A stretch of 64,000 bases of DNA from Siphonodentalium dalli (GCA_032622095.1 CP136065.1:109039195-109103194), one strand, 5' to 3'; counted from the stretch's first letter, positions 11,085 to 22,835 are shown. The notes: generated from the letters alone by a model not told the origin. Translations and numbers: made by a program.

Positions 11085-11720
11085 AACCATGATGAAAACC
11101 CTCTGGTATGTTACCAGGGTGGTTGGAACAGGTAATTTTACGCTGGTAAAATTCATCTAGTGGATGGTCACAATGTATACCCACCCAAGTATTTTTGCTC
11201 TAGTAAAATGTTCACACCCATGTATTTCACCAAGGTATTTTATCGGGATGTACGTGTGTATGCGGTAGTTCTACTAGACTAATTCTACCAGAATAATTCT
11301 AGCAGTGTAATTTACCTGGACATTAGAGTAAATATACCACGGTAGTATAGAGGTACGCTTTCAGAAGCTTTAACATTTGATATAACAGATTGGAGGCCAT
11401 ATATGAATCACACATGTGATTACTGCTGTGTTAAACTCTTTTTGACTTAGCTGACTTTTCAACTATATTCTTGGCTCATTTGTTAATTTATTTTTAATAT
11501 GACACGGGAATAATTGTTTCCGCTGACTAAATAACAAAATATAAATATTTTTCTCACAAAAAGAGACAGAAAATACCTCAGTTACGGTATAATGTGCTAT
11601 TGTGAAATAGAGTTATCGCTCATTCCCTTGTAAAACAACTCTGGTATGATCCCGGTTTACCAGGCGCTATTCTGGTCAATTGTGGTAAAGTCAGACAACA
11701 ATGATATACTCCGGTAAAAG
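11085..11720. repeat. cluster of CTGGTAA/TTACCAG motifs
   Basis: At least eight copies of CTGGTA(A) or its complement occur here. They include the small palindromes 'CTGGTATGTTACCAG' (11101-11115) and 'TTTTACGCTGGTAAAA' (about 11137-11152), plus 'TTCTACCAGAA' and 'GGTTTACCAGG'. This suggests a decayed repeat element with short inverted motifs. Confidence 0.45.
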
Positions 11721-12221
11721 CCATGAAAAAGTAAAGGAATGTTGTCCCTCACTTACTTTATACTCCTGGTGTATTACCATTATATAGAAACATTAACAAC
11801 ATGGGAGCCTATGTACCCGCAATTTGAGATTGATTGGACTCCACGTGGCAGAGTTGTTAACATTTTGGACTTAAATATACAAAACCCAACCCACCTAAAT
11901 TCTTGTCCCTGGTTGAAATACGTTTTGTAGGATCGGTAGCGTAATTCTGAACTGCCCCAAGGACAACATTCCAGCCTTTAATCTAGAAGTAGGAATAAGA
12001 TTCATGGAAATTTAACGTCGACAGCCAGCACACAACGTCATGGTCTTTAGCAGATAAGAGGTTAACTTAATTGTACAGGTAAGTCATGCAGTACACGTCG
12101 GAGTATCCACGTGCGCGTTGGTTGCAATCTCTTCGACTACTGGTACAGGCGATGTTTGGACTGTGCTCAGTATATTGGACATATCTTTTTGTTGATGCAA
12201 CGAAAAGTTCAGAATACTCAT
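11721..12221. other. non-coding, nothing recognised
   Basis: No supported feature. Frames of about 63 codons at 11739-11930 and 12086-12299 have no domain, and the latter runs into the next repeat. Confidence 0.35.
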
Positions 12222-12561
12222 TTAAAGGCCCACTTAATTTTCGAATCCTCAGATCACATTATATACAACATATTCCATAGTATACACCATTTGAAATAGG
12301 AAGCTCCAAAACATTGTATTGTCAACTTATCCGGTCGAATAAACTGAACATGTTATTTTTCAAGATACCGACGTGTGTTCTGTGCTTAATTTCGATCTGG
12401 TGTGTACTGCCAGTCTATTATTCTCAATGGAAGGGGTACAACTCTATCACTTAGTTCTAAATAACGGGGAAAGTCTTGGTGTGAATCTGATAAATGGTAT
12501 ATAATATGGAATATGTTGTGTATAATGTGATCTGGGCATCGATAATTAAGAGGGCCTTTAA
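12222..12561. mobile_element. TTAA inverted-repeat MITE
   Basis: TTAA-AGGCCCACTTAATTTTCG at the left mirrors the right end '...AATTAAGAGGGCCT-TTAA'. The arms are about 75 bp (12222-12300 against 12480-12561) and include 'CAGATCACATTATATACAAC'. The loop is about 180 bp. TTAA at both ends resembles a piggyBac-type or similar TTAA target site. Confidence 0.7.
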
Positions 12562-12835
12562 AAGAGAAAACATGGACCATTTTAGCATGAAAGTTATTCA
12601 GAAACTTGTCATTAAAGATCAAATGGGGGTTTGTGTAATGTAGTGACCAATTCAGTTGTCTTGCAGAGAAACTTTTTGAAATTTCGAGCAATTTGTTGAT
12701 TTATCAAAACATATATTACCGTCAATTATCAATGCTATATTGCTCAATTTTTAAAGAGAGCTTTGGAATAATTTTTGTGTTCTTCAATTTTACCCTGAAT
12801 ATAAGAAGCTTTAAAAAAAAAAATTATCAGATGTT

Positions 12836-13426
12836 TTAAAGGGGTACTGTACGCCAAATATTGTTGTTGGTTTTTATAGTCTCCGAGTCGGAGAATAAGG
12901 TAACAATTTTTTCATTATTTGAAAGTCTGTTGAGTACGAAGTAGTGTTACGGATGACAAATTTACCGGAATGCAAAAATACAAATTGTCGTTGTCGAGTC
13001 ATTTTTGTACAGTTTTCAACCAAATGAATCAAATAAAAGTTATATTATATGCATACTAGTCCCATATAATCATTTAAGTTATTGTATCGTCGCTAGTCAG
13101 TGAGTGGCTTGAGTGTTCTCCCCGTATTATCATAATATTTTAAGCGATCGTGTGTGCGATCGGTTTAACAATCCAGTATCCCTCAATTACTTGATTTGAT
13201 TACGGAAATTCGTAATTTAATTGACGCCATTTTATGGCTCCAGTCATAAATTCAATTTATATCAAATTATTAACTTTTAAATTATTAAATTTTAAGATAG
13301 CCTATTAACCTGAGCGTTTACAGAATACATCTTCGACTCAAATTACTTATGTTTCTATATATTATCGATATTATATCGTTGTTGTCACCGGAAATTTAAT
13401 GAAAATGGCGTACTGTACCCCTTTAA
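12836..13426 (+). mobile_element. TTAA MITE family A, copy with intact ends
   Basis: Terminal inverted repeats AGGGGTACTGTACGCC and GGCGTACTGTACCCCT match perfectly and are flanked by TTAA at 12836-12839 and 13423-13426. The 591-bp interior has no coding. Related copies lie at 1750-2160 (same strand) and 43768-44340 (inverted). The TTAA flanks fit a piggyBac-like target, although the TIR does not begin CCC. Confidence 0.85.
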
Positions 13427-13595
13427 AGTCAATTTGGGCTTTTAATTTTCTAAATTTCTTTAGTGCCACTTCTCTTTCCCTAATGAAACCTAATAATTAT
13501 CCATCAATCCAATCCACTGAGAGTTCTGTTTGACCCTAACATCTTTGAATGGTGCAATACGGTCAATATATGATAGGCCTACTAACATATTTTTA

Positions 13596-13869
13596 CGGGG
13601 CGTCGGTGGCTCAATCGGTTAGGGGTCAGCGTCTCGCCCTCTAGCGCTGGCGATGAGGGTTCAAATTCACATATTTCCATCGTGGAATTTGTAACTCGAA
13701 ATCGTTATCTGGACCATGTGGTTTTCCGCACATGGTCAACGAGTTTATCAGCCATTAAAAGCACTGTTAGATTGGCCGTAAGTGTGCGGATTTCCTCCAC
13801 CACTAAAACTGGCAATGCCATGATATGGCCTTAGATGCTGAAAGCGACATTAAACCACAATCAATCAAC
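13596..13869 (+). mobile_element. tRNA-derived SINE, full length
   Basis: The head is tRNA-like, with an RNA polymerase III A box TGGCTCAATCGG (13607-13618) and a B box GGTTCAAATTC (13658-13668). A tRNA-unrelated body follows, then a tail 'TTAAACCACAATCAATCAAC' typical of molluscan SINEs. A truncated relative lies at 39838-40025. It is not a functional tRNA, because the cloverleaf arms beyond the two boxes do not close. Confidence 0.85.
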
Positions 13870-15080
13870 CTGTCTTTAAAAATAGACCATTATCATGATT
13901 TATTGACATCTTTACACGATGACACTTGAGACCAGTCCATATCCTAAAGTTTGGATAGGAACCCGGCCATCATCTGAGTAATTTTTTGTACATATACATT
14001 TAATTTATTTACGTGTACCATTTACAAGTGATTCTTCCTTTTCGCTTTCCTAATGCAGAAAATCAAACTATTGTCGCTTAAATTAACGTCATAGACCCCT
14101 GAATGCGATATGTTGTCTTTTCCAGACACAAATATCAAATCAACCAGAGAGGACGAAGTTGGCCTATTCCTTGTATAAACAGTAATAATCTGAGTGAGAC
14201 TAAATAGTCTCTTAAAAGCCTCAAAATTCTTGTTAAGAAAACAAGTTTTATTGGAACTATATCAGATTGATTTACATGTATGGTATGTAGGAGTAATGGC
14301 TGCATGGACTTAATCATGCAAAAGAGACAGCACTCTATTTTATTAGCACCCTCAATCAGATCAGAGGCCTGAAATTCGATAAACCTGTATTATGCCTTTA
14401 TAGACTAGCTACATGAATTAGCGTCGGAGGGCCTGCGGCCCCTTTATGTGATAAGAGCCCATAGCCCCTGTGTGCGCTTCGCTTCATTGAAAATAATGAA
14501 ACTTTAGCATAGAACACAAGTCGGTATCATTCTCAACAAAAACATGTTCCCAGTTTATTACACCGAATACGTTGATAACACATTGTTTTGGAGCTTCCTC
14601 TTTCAAATGGTATATAATATGGCATCTATATATTTATATAAACTAGTTTGTGTGCACGACTTCGTCCGGGCTATTTATGGATTGCTTTGTGATCGCATCC
14701 GTCTGGGCAGAATATACAGCGTCTGGACGTGTTGAACAAAACTGAGCGAACAACGTTAAAAAGTATTAGGAAAAAGAAAAAAACTATTATTCGATCGGTC
14801 CAGAAACATGCCTATATGAGCGAGGTCAATGTCAATGTCAAGGACACAGGGGCCTGTAACGCGTTCCGCTGTCCGCCCCCCTTTTGCGCTGCCCATATAC
14901 GCCGCTTCTATATACGCGCCTGCTTCACGTTAATGGTAGTATAATAGAGACAAGGGGAACTGTAGGTATTTCCCGCTTTACCATCGCTCGGGAATCGGAT
15001 AAATTTAGCCCATTTACCCGAGTAATGCTATCGATATAGCCACGGATGTGTCGGCGAAGGATTCACCTTTCAGTCAATAC
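13870..15080. other. non-coding, nothing strongly supported
   Basis: Mixed AT-rich sequence with a somewhat GC-richer patch at 14420-14480 and 14850-14930. No domain-bearing frame was found. Confidence 0.4.
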
Positions 15081-15086
15081 CACAAG

Positions 15087-15343
15087 TATGGAATACTATT
15101 AGGGCCACTTCCTAATGGCGCTTTCGGCGCGCGTCGAAAGCGACAGATAGTGCGATATTACCGCATGTTTCGGCGCACCGAAAGCGCCACAAGCGACAAA
15201 GTGTGCGCCATTACGAAACATGCGGTAATATCGCACTTTTTGTCGCTTTCGGCGCTTTCGGCGCGTTACTAATGGCGCACTTTTTGTCTCTTTCGGCGCG
15301 CGCCGAAAGCGCCATTAGGAAGTGGCCCTAATAATATTCCATA
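15087..15343. mobile_element. nested-palindrome transposable element with 6-bp target duplication
   Basis: The terminal inverted repeat starts TATGGAATACTATTAGGGCC and continues through 'ACTTCCTAATGGCGCTTTCG', mirrored at the right end with one mismatch in the first 20 bp. CACAAG is duplicated at 15081-15086 and 15344-15349. Inside, a second palindrome pairs 'GTGCGATATTACCGCATGTT' with its complement at 15218-15237. Several CGAAAGCGCC/GGCGCTTTCG modules are interspersed. The element is much more GC-rich than its surroundings. The 74-codon frame here is not a gene. Confidence 0.85.
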
Positions 15344-15349
15344 CACAAG

Positions 15350-16430
15350 CTCCCCTCAGAACCATTTATATCCATAGCATTAAAATTTTTATAATTTGTT
15401 TACCACCGAATATTGTCTCCGGAGAGCGTAAATTTCCAGATTGATCCAACTCAGGAGCAATGGCCGATATGTTCATCTGAATTCACCCCCCCCCCCCTAT
15501 ACAGCTTACTATACTTAAAAATCGGTCAAACGATCAACTAAACATCTAGAGCTGAGTGATTTCTTGTCGGCTAATAATTTATTTACTCATACAAATCAAC
15601 ACATCGTCAGTAAACAATTTTTATAGAGGCGAAATCTGTCGATAATTCTATTTTTTTTCCTCCCTGTATTTTATTCACAATATAGCTATTTGTAGTTGTT
15701 GTTGTAATTGTGGCCCGGAAGAGATAGACCATCTTTAATTTGACAAATATATGCCATCAGAACATTTGGGGAGTCGCTTTAATTTTTGCTCGTTGCTTTA
15801 TTGACTTGACCTATGACCTATGCGTTTGGTATTTAGTATAACCGCTATTATTGTGTGCTGTTGTTATTTAATAAGTCGACAGGGCAAATTCCCAGCTGGC
15901 GATCAGAAAAGAATACCGGTATTTTAATTAATAATTAGATCTGTACAAGTTGAAACTGGACATGACTGATACGAAACTAAAGACAATGTTAACGACTCTG
16001 CAAAGATAGCAGTGAAGTCATTCGAGCGTGAGTGTGACCTTTACCCTGATCGAAGAATGGAGATTATCGAACTCTTTGCTGTTCAGTGACGTGTTATTCT
16101 ATTCTTTTCACTACCATTGGTTCTGTCGTTTATATTTAGGTCTTGCGAATACATGGATAATAGCACGGTTTAGGGATCTCGAATAAAATCTCACGTCGAA
16201 TAGCGCTTAAAGGTTGGTTATTTGTGTGGTTTTTTAAAGGATCGACTCGCATTTCCAAATTTCCGTGCCACTGCCGCTGGGCATTCTTCCTGAATATTAT
16301 ATTATAACACAGTTGAGCAATAGAGTAGCCTACATTCTTCCGAATTCCGTATCAGCATGTCTACCGCTGTGTTTACATACACAACTTCACAAGACTGACG
16401 CCTGGAAGTATATCATGTCATGCATCTTTA
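15350..16430. other. non-coding, nothing recognised
   Basis: AT-rich sequence with a short C run at 15487-15498. No gene or shared repeat was found. Confidence 0.4.
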
Positions 16431-16490
16431 CCGGGTACTACTACTACTAGTACTAGTAGCCTAGTACTACTAGTGGCAGTGCTAGTCTGA
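16431..16490. repeat. (ACT/AGT)n imperfect microsatellite
   Basis: ACTACTACTACTAGTACTAG and similar triplets form a short, partly palindromic trinucleotide tract. Confidence 0.8.
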
Positions 16491-17494
16491 GTGACAGTGA
16501 GTCTCTGGCTACACCCATTTAGGTCATTATGATCACATTTTGTAATTAGATATGACATTTTTGTTTTGAAATTGCAGAATGGCCTGTTAGTGTTATCGAA
16601 CTATCTGCATATCGCTTCAATTTGTCCTCAGAGTCAGACCGAGTTATATAATTTTACTAAATGACCAATCCAAGTAATAGTCTTAATATAATTTTACGAC
16701 ATCAAAGACATTCGAGTAAAAAACTAATATGGTTTTACGACAATAGACATGCCGTAAATCTACTTCACTAAAATAACGTGTAGATATAAATTTTCTCTCA
16801 TATGAGAGAGTCATCAGTTATTAGGGGATCTAATTTATCAGCCCGAGGTAACCTCATATCAGCATGAGACTGAAGGCCTAATATTGGGACCTAATATCAA
16901 ACCAACCACGTAATATCTTCTAAATATTAGTATATTACCACTTTAGAATGTGTTCTCTAATAGATTTATAACTGTATTTTACCCACAGTAAGATTCCATA
17001 ATATTGAGGCGAAGTTGACTGGAAGTGGGCGTTATTAATGATATCTTTTTTTGTTAACACACCGTGCCCGCGTCCGGTTAAAAGTCACTGTCACTGATAA
17101 CGTGAGGATGGAGTGGTAATAATAAATATTATTTAATACCACTTTATGGGGCATTCGCTACACGTAATCACTGTTTTACTGGGCAGTTGGCATTAAGAGA
17201 TGGTAACGATCAACACGTAATGTGATGTCAACAACGACATGTGATGTGTAGGGCTGATAATGAGCTTTCAACTCATTATTGGCAATACACGTCACATGAC
17301 TGGTAAAAAGAGTTTCCGATAGTCCTATTCAACTTAAATACGTTCGCTGGCGAATACATACTACTACATGTATTAGTCCATTGTACATCGACAAACAATA
17401 ATACGGTACTTGATAATAATAATAATAATAACATGATTTTCTTGGGCGTTTCACTCTATTGTCGGACCTCCATTAGTGATTCGCAGCCCTACAG
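16491..17494. other. non-coding upstream region
   Basis: No gene or strong repeat was found. A short (TAA)n run lies at 17409-17432. Confidence 0.4.
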
Positions 17495-17774
17495 TCATTA
17501 GCGACTGGAGCTTCCTAAAACCCTGTGCCAATGCATTCTCTTATAAACTGTATGCGGGTCTCCAATATGTATCCTTGCATATATAAATATAAAAGAGAAT
17601 ACATTGGCCTAACAATATTATATTCTCATATTGTAAGGCAGTGTATTCTCTTATACATGTACAGTATGTATATGTGAGGCTCTCTATGGGAGACTATCAT
17701 ATTTAAGAGAATGTACCAGTTGGCACACAATCTTTAATGCTGCACCAGTACAGATCCTATCATAAAATGGTTAA
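17495..17774. mobile_element. TTAA-CCCTTTC foldback family, degraded copy 1
   Basis: It contains the family core: 'CTGTGCCAATGCATTCTC', 'GAATACATTGGCCTAACAAT', 'GGCTCTCTATGGGAGACT' and 'TTTAATGCTGCACCAG'. It ends ATGGTTAA (to 17774). The outer inverted ends are eroded. Confidence 0.7.
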
Positions 17775-18302
17775 TAATTAATGTATTTAACGTTAATAGG
17801 TGAATGTCCAGCTCGAGATTACATTATTTAGGCACTTTTGTGAGCTGATTTCCCTTTGCATTGATCATACAATTTTCGTCGGGATAATAAATTCATGTTT
17901 ATTGCGAAATTGGCTCACAATCTTTTAAGTTGCCTAAATCTCGAGATGAGACCTTCACCTGGTTTGAAATACATTATTTAATTTTGTAATGAAGAACAGA
18001 TATTGACTAAGAAATATATATGCATGTATCACCTGTGTTGTTTTTTTTAGTCAAGTTTTTTTTGTCAAAACTTGACTTATGCCATGGTTTGGCGAGGGAC
18101 GGGTCTGATTTGCTGTGTGACAACAAAATAATCTACCAAAATTGTTAGAATCCATCAATAAACAATTATGTTATATAGGTTTGGGGCCTACCATCTGCCA
18201 ACCTTAGTTTGTTTATTTTAGCAATTTTATGACCGTTAGCGACAATTTAATTGTCAACCGATTACATTCATATTTGATATGTGGACCTTTCACAACAATA
18301 TT
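17775..18302. other. non-coding, with one perfect hairpin
   Basis: The only notable item is AGTCAAGTTTT / AAAACTTGACT (18049-18077), a perfect 11-bp stem. It is followed by 'GCCATGGTTTGGCG', the same phrase that opens the tandem array at 32.38 kb. It probably marks the start of a decayed copy of that repeat. Confidence 0.5.
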
Positions 18303-19020
18303 AGGGCCATGCGATTTGGAGGTTTACAATCGAATCAAATCTCAAATCGAATCAAGGGTGAAATTCGCGAATCATATCAAATCTTGAATCGAATATATAT
18401 ATATGAGCCAAACCTGGGTATCAAAATACTAGTTTCAGCGAACATGGTTAACTGACATAATGCCAATTTTGTGAACCTAGGAAATTAAATTCAGTGCCCA
18501 AAACCATGAGATGAAGACCAATTCAGTGCTGTAATTCAGCAGCGAACCGCTGGAAGTTCAAGTCACCAAACTTCTTTCTTCAAATTATAAAAGTTGACAA
18601 TAGTTTGTGTTTTGAAAATCATGAACATTTTAAGTCTGCAAGTACATGTAGGCTCAATTTCAAGAATACCTATAGACAGACATATCTCTGATTAATGAAG
18701 ATTGTTGGCATTCGTTAAGTGTTTTCAATGTTTCCAATGACTCCCTACATTTGTGTGATCGGGTGAGAAATACACTATTACTGTTACCATGTTTAGGCGA
18801 TATGGGACAAAAAAATGCAGCAAGTCAAAAACAGCGAGCTAGGCTAAATTTTAAGCAGTATTCTAATAGACCTAAAGTTAGGTTTGAAATTTAGGTTGAG
18901 GCATCTTCAACCTCATTGTCTTTTTGACACACAAGAAAGCAAATTAGAAGAGTGATTCTAAATTATTTGAATCTTATTATCGAATCGAGACTGTATCAAT
19001 TAACATTCAATTTTAGAATT
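18303..19020. mobile_element. probable decayed hAT-like element related to 50494-51187
   Basis: The left end 'ATTAGGGCCATGCGATTTGG' and the many GATTCGA/TCGAATC words resemble the hAT-like element at 50.5 kb. No matching right end or target duplication could be found, so the boundaries are uncertain. Confidence 0.4.
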
Positions 19021-19373
19021 AGATTGCAGTTGCCATTCTTCCATGTTTTTAGCACATGTTTGATTAGTTACCAAATACAGCAATGAAACTGAACCGGAAA
19101 AGGGATCTGTTCGGTCCAACTTCTGTCCCTGTTTGAATAAAAAAACTTCCTACAATATTTCGTACTCATTAAAATTAACCAGACATATTAAACGCAAATA
19201 AAAAGGTTGAATATGCGAGTTTTTGGGCCAGTCAAACTGAAAATTTACTTTGTGTGGCCTTACCAGTAAATATGTGTCTTTCTCTGTAATTCCAGTAAGA
19301 ACGACACAGCTCAACTTCCTCAAAGATTCAAATTCAACACTCACCATTATTTACTAGTAACTTGATATCAACA

Positions 19374-20243
19374 ATGGAGAAGAAATTGCACACAGCAAAG
19401 AAGGAAATAGACAAGTTTATCCTTAGTGTTGGAGCACAAGAAAAGCAGCCTGCAAGAATTATGGGAGCTGTTATTCAATCAGTTAGGAGTGAGAAAAGCT
19501 GTCTTGTGTTGATGACCATGTTCACACTTTTCACGTTCCTCGTGTTGGATTTTGTTCTGTTTTTCCGCATACAGAATACAAATTTGTTTGACCAGAAAAC
19601 GCGACCTCCTGATGCTTACTACAGCCCTTATGCACCTCTAAGTGTTAAAATGATTATGATCGACCACGTCACCCAATACATAATGACTCCATTAGTTGTG
19701 AACTTTAATGTTATGACACGGTTCAGTGAGGTTTTCTCTTTTATCTCACCAAATATGATAAGTTTCATACATTTCTCAATTGGAATAATCTCCTTCAAGT
19801 TTTTCGCTTCTGAGAACTTGAAGTACAGAAGAATTGGAATTCTGCTATATGAAATTCGTGCAGTCTTAGACATTCTTGATGGAGTTGTGTACAGAGCACG
19901 TCAAACCAACGCAACATACCAATCTAATAAAGGAGAATTGGGATATTATGTTGACATTTTTGCAGACATTTTTGGGTGCTTTGGGGTTTATTTTGGAATC
20001 CTCTTCTATTTTTTCAAATGTCCCCCAACTAAATATTTGGAGAACTTCCCGTGCTGCAAGAAAGCACCAGTAGACAGTGAAATAGTTCCAACTCGACCTC
20101 CAAATCCGCCCAGTAAGAAGTTCATGTTCTGGCGAGTCCTCTGTGTCGGCTTCCTTGTATTCATGGCTGCTGGTTCATGGGACAGAGTCATTGATATTTT
20201 CGGACAGCAGCTGCAAAAACCGAATTCTAATCCACAAATTCAG
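19374..20243 (+). CDS. CPES: ceramide phosphoethanolamine synthase-like protein, exon 1
   Basis: It encodes residues 1-290 of a CDP-alcohol phosphotransferase-family membrane enzyme. By homology it transfers phosphoethanolamine from CDP-ethanolamine to ceramide, with the active site in the Golgi lumen as described for Drosophila CPES. The catalytic signature is exact: Asp166, Asp169-Gly170, Tyr173-Arg174, Gly190, Asp194 and Asp198. It uses the CPES-type Tyr-Arg and a 15-residue spacer, where classical members have Ala-Arg and a shorter spacer. A hydrophobic span at about 43-64 follows a charged N-terminus. Further spans lie near 125-145, 196-214 and 253-267. The ATG at 19374 has a good context (ACAATGG). 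An upstream TTG in the same frame was not used. The exon ends in phase 0 at CAG|GTGAGT. Confidence 0.9.
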
Positions 20244-20269
20244 GTGAGTTCTTTCAGGCTGTTTCAGTA

Positions 20270-20498
20270 TTAACCCTTCCATGACTGGAGTTTCCTGAAA
20301 TTTTGTGAAAACACTGTGCCAATGCATTCTCTTACAGGTATATATGGCCTAACAACATTTACCTTGACCTTGTGAGCCAGTGCATTCTCTTATGTATGTG
20401 AGGCTCCCTATGGGAGACCGCATATATAAGAACAAAATTCACTGGCAGAGAATCTTTAATGGTGCACCAGCGCAGCTCCCATCATGAAATGATTTTAA
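20270..20498 (+). mobile_element. TTAA-CCCTTTC foldback family, copy 2
   Basis: TTAACCCTTCCATGACTGGA opens the element, 27 bases after the exon 1 donor. It contains 'GTGCCAATGCATTCTCTTA', 'AGCCAGTGCATTCTCTTATG', 'AGGCTCCCTATGGGAGAC' and 'AATGGTGCACCAGCGCAGCT', and closes with TTAA at 20495-20498. Confidence 0.75.
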
Positions 20499-20711
20499 GG
20501 GGACACTATCCACTTGTAACATGTTTTGTCCATTCATTTCTTTTGAAGTTAATGTTTTTAGAGTGTAAAATGTGCACACCCTTGTACATGTACCTCCATC
20601 AGGATTCTTATTCATTCGGATCCCACAGGTCATGTTCACCAGGAAAGTTTATAATCTACTCCAGGTGGTTTATACCAGGTGGCAGGTGAGTTGCACCAGC
20701 CAGTGTATGTA

Positions 20712-20882
20712 CAGTAATGCCCTAATTAATCGACTCCATAACCACAGCAGAATTATGGGTAATTTTTCAGGATTTAGTCGGAAATATGGCCTGTTGCCAT
20801 TCATCGGAAAGCTCTCGGTGAGAGCTTTCCGATGAATGGCATTAAGCTGTGGTTATGGAGTCGATTACTTAGGGCATTACTG
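20712..20882. mobile_element. TA-flanked CAGTAATGCCC palindrome, copy 1
   Basis: TA-CAGTAATGCCCTAATTAAT mirrors '...ATTACTTAGGGCATTACTG-TA', with a central CGGAAAGCTCTCGGTGAGAG palindrome. TA flanks and CAGT ends fit a Tc1/mariner-type MITE. The right arm is partly deleted. Confidence 0.8.
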
Positions 20883-20934
20883 TATCTGTGTTCATAGGTT
20901 GCATTAAAAAATAGTTGATATTAAGTCTAGAAAT

Positions 20935-21206
20935 TTAACCCTTTCATGACGGGAGTTGCGCTGGTGCAGCATTAAAGATAATGTGCCAGTGCATTCTCTT
21001 ATACTTGTATATGTGAGTCTCCCATAGGGAGCCTTCCATATATAAGAGAATGCACTGGCTTACAAGGTCAAGGTAAATATTGTTATGCCAATGTATTCTC
21101 TTATATATGCGAGGTTCCCTATGTGAGACTCGCATATATACATGTAAGAGAATGCATTGGCACAGGATATTTGCAAAATCTCAGGTAAAACCGACGATCA
21201 TGAATG
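20935..21206 (-). mobile_element. TTAA-CCCTTTC foldback family, copy 3
   Basis: It begins TTAACCCTTTCATGACGGGA and reads the family core in the opposite orientation to copy 2 (GCGCTGGTGCAGCATTAAAG first). It holds two internal palindromes centred on GTCTCCCATAGGGAG-type sequences. The right end (near 21206) is eroded. Confidence 0.75.
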
Positions 21207-21414
21207 CCGCTACCAGGGACATGGCTAGAGGGTCCCCTGGGGGAGGGGGTGTTAATGTCACAATTTAGGTTTATAAGAACAAAATTATTAGTACTGTATC
21301 TCTTTTGGGACAATTTCAATTCTCAAAACAAATTTCTTCATAGACATACATATTTGTATTTTAACTCCCAAAACATGTGACAAACTATCAACTACATTGT
21401 ATATTGGTCAGGGG

Positions 21415-21590
21415 TGTTTGGGGGGTGTCTAACATCCTCAACTTGGGCCATAATTTTCAACAGTTGGAGTGGTTGGGCGCAAAGCGCCCGGGATGGTGGA
21501 AAAGATCGAGTGATCTTCTCCTTCACCCCATCAACAGTTGGAAATTTTATGCCTGACACCACATAAGATGGAAATTTCACTTTGTTGTTA
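21415..21590. repeat. short repeat with GGGCGC hairpins, copy 1
   Basis: 'GGGCGCAAAGCGCCC' (stem-loop) is followed by 'GGGATGGTGGAAAAGATC', 'GAGTGATCTTCTCCTTCACC' and flanking 'CAACAGTTGGA' copies. The same block, nearly identical, lies at 27028-27088 inside the long-armed element. Confidence 0.65.
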
Positions 21591-21793
21591 AAATGGTTCT
21601 GATAGTTAGATTTTCCAACCAGTGTATTGTGTGAAATCTGTTGTTTTTAGACCAAAAATCGCATTGTTTTACTACTTTCGTTTAAATATTTGAACTAAAT
21701 TGCTATCATTTGGAAATTTCCAATGCAAAACTAGAGTTAGAAAGGTTGCACTACCAGTTGGAAAGTTGCCGCCGCACTATGAAAACTAAATTG

Positions 21794-22235
21794 TTAATGA
21801 TATTATAATAATAATGACCAGTTTTATATTGCGATTAACCAATTTCTTGCTCAAACACGCTTGGTACAATATTACCCCAGTCATTTGTACTAGCCAACCA
21901 GTGAACTGGCTGCAGCCATTGCAGGCGCTGCTCTAGTTTGATCAGAACATGCTCTGATACTCATCAGTATGACAATTTGACTGGTCATCTTTTAACGCAT
22001 GAGTGATGCGAAGTCGACACAGTACATGTACAAGCGACCTTGCTCAAGGGTCACAACTTGGTGTGGGTTTTGAAACAGCGAGCAAACTGACAATTGCACG
22101 GCGATCAAAGCGGCCAAGTCACTGCTAGCTATGTGGAGACTCAATGACCGGCGACGCGAACCCATATCGATGTGTTTACAGCAAATACAAGTCTGACACG
22201 CTAACCACCGGACCACGGAGCTCCATATTATGGAC
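21794..22235 (-). mobile_element. tRNA-derived SINE in CPES intron 1, minus strand
   Basis: Read on the minus strand from about 22233, it gives 'GAGCTCCGTGGTCCGGTGGT' then 'TAGCG' (A-box region). Further on lies 'GGGTTCGCGTC' (B-box-like, near 22155), then a long body ending in 'GCAATATAAAACTGG' and an ATT-rich tail (21794-21822). This is the usual plan of a tRNA-derived SINE. The 89-codon minus-strand frame at 21992-22261 is an artefact of it. Confidence 0.7.
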
Positions 22236-22307
22236 CATACTTGTTTGACAACATGACACATGAAATTCCTTGACAGAAATCATACTTATTTACATATAAT
22301 TTTTCAG

Positions 22308-22430
22308 GTTCTGCAGGTGGAAGCCTTCCACAAAACAAGTACGTTTTTCGTAATGTGGATTTGGCGTCTCTTTGAAGGACAGGCTATTTTGCAGATGATG
22401 ATGTATGCAATTTTCATTGATAAAGCTTGG
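22308..22430 (+). CDS. CPES: ceramide phosphoethanolamine synthase-like protein, exon 2
   Basis: It encodes 41 residues, in phase 0 at both ends, and includes 'FFVMWIWRLFEGQAIL' and 'MMMYAIFIDKAW', an aromatic, hydrophobic stretch typical of a late membrane helix in this family. The acceptor is TTTTTCAG|GTT, with a second in-frame acceptor 9 bases later (CTGCAG|GTGGAA at 22317). Alternative splicing could therefore add or drop three residues. The donor is TGG|GTTAGT. The preceding intron is about 2.1 kb and contains foldback MITEs and a minus-strand SINE. Confidence 0.8.
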
Positions 22431-22835
22431 GTTAGTATTGTTTATTCTTGTTACCAGGATTCTGAGAATTCAATACCAAATGTGGTTATTATTCATTACT
22501 ACCGGTAATTATTCTCGGTAGGTTTCTGAAGTTAGTTTATTCTAAATTTTCACAGGGGACATTCTTTGGGACAATTGAATTGTGCATTGTGCCAATAATT
22601 AATCAAATGCGTTAGATCATGAAGTATCAGGAGTTCTTGTGTTTTTCCGGAATTCTTGTAGACATGATTGGTGTTTTTTGTAGACACAATTCAGGTTTCT
22701 TAGTGTGCCATTCCCCCAGTGTGAATTTGTGAGTTGGGCAATTTTTATGATTACTGGCTAAAACATTGCTGTAGGTTGATTTTGTGGGTGACTGATTAAA
22801 TGGTATTGTGCCTCTAAATTTTACATTCATATGCA

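Noticed and set aside
13596-13670. tRNA gene
   Set aside because: A and B boxes are present, but the acceptor and anticodon stems do not form and a SINE body and tail follow.
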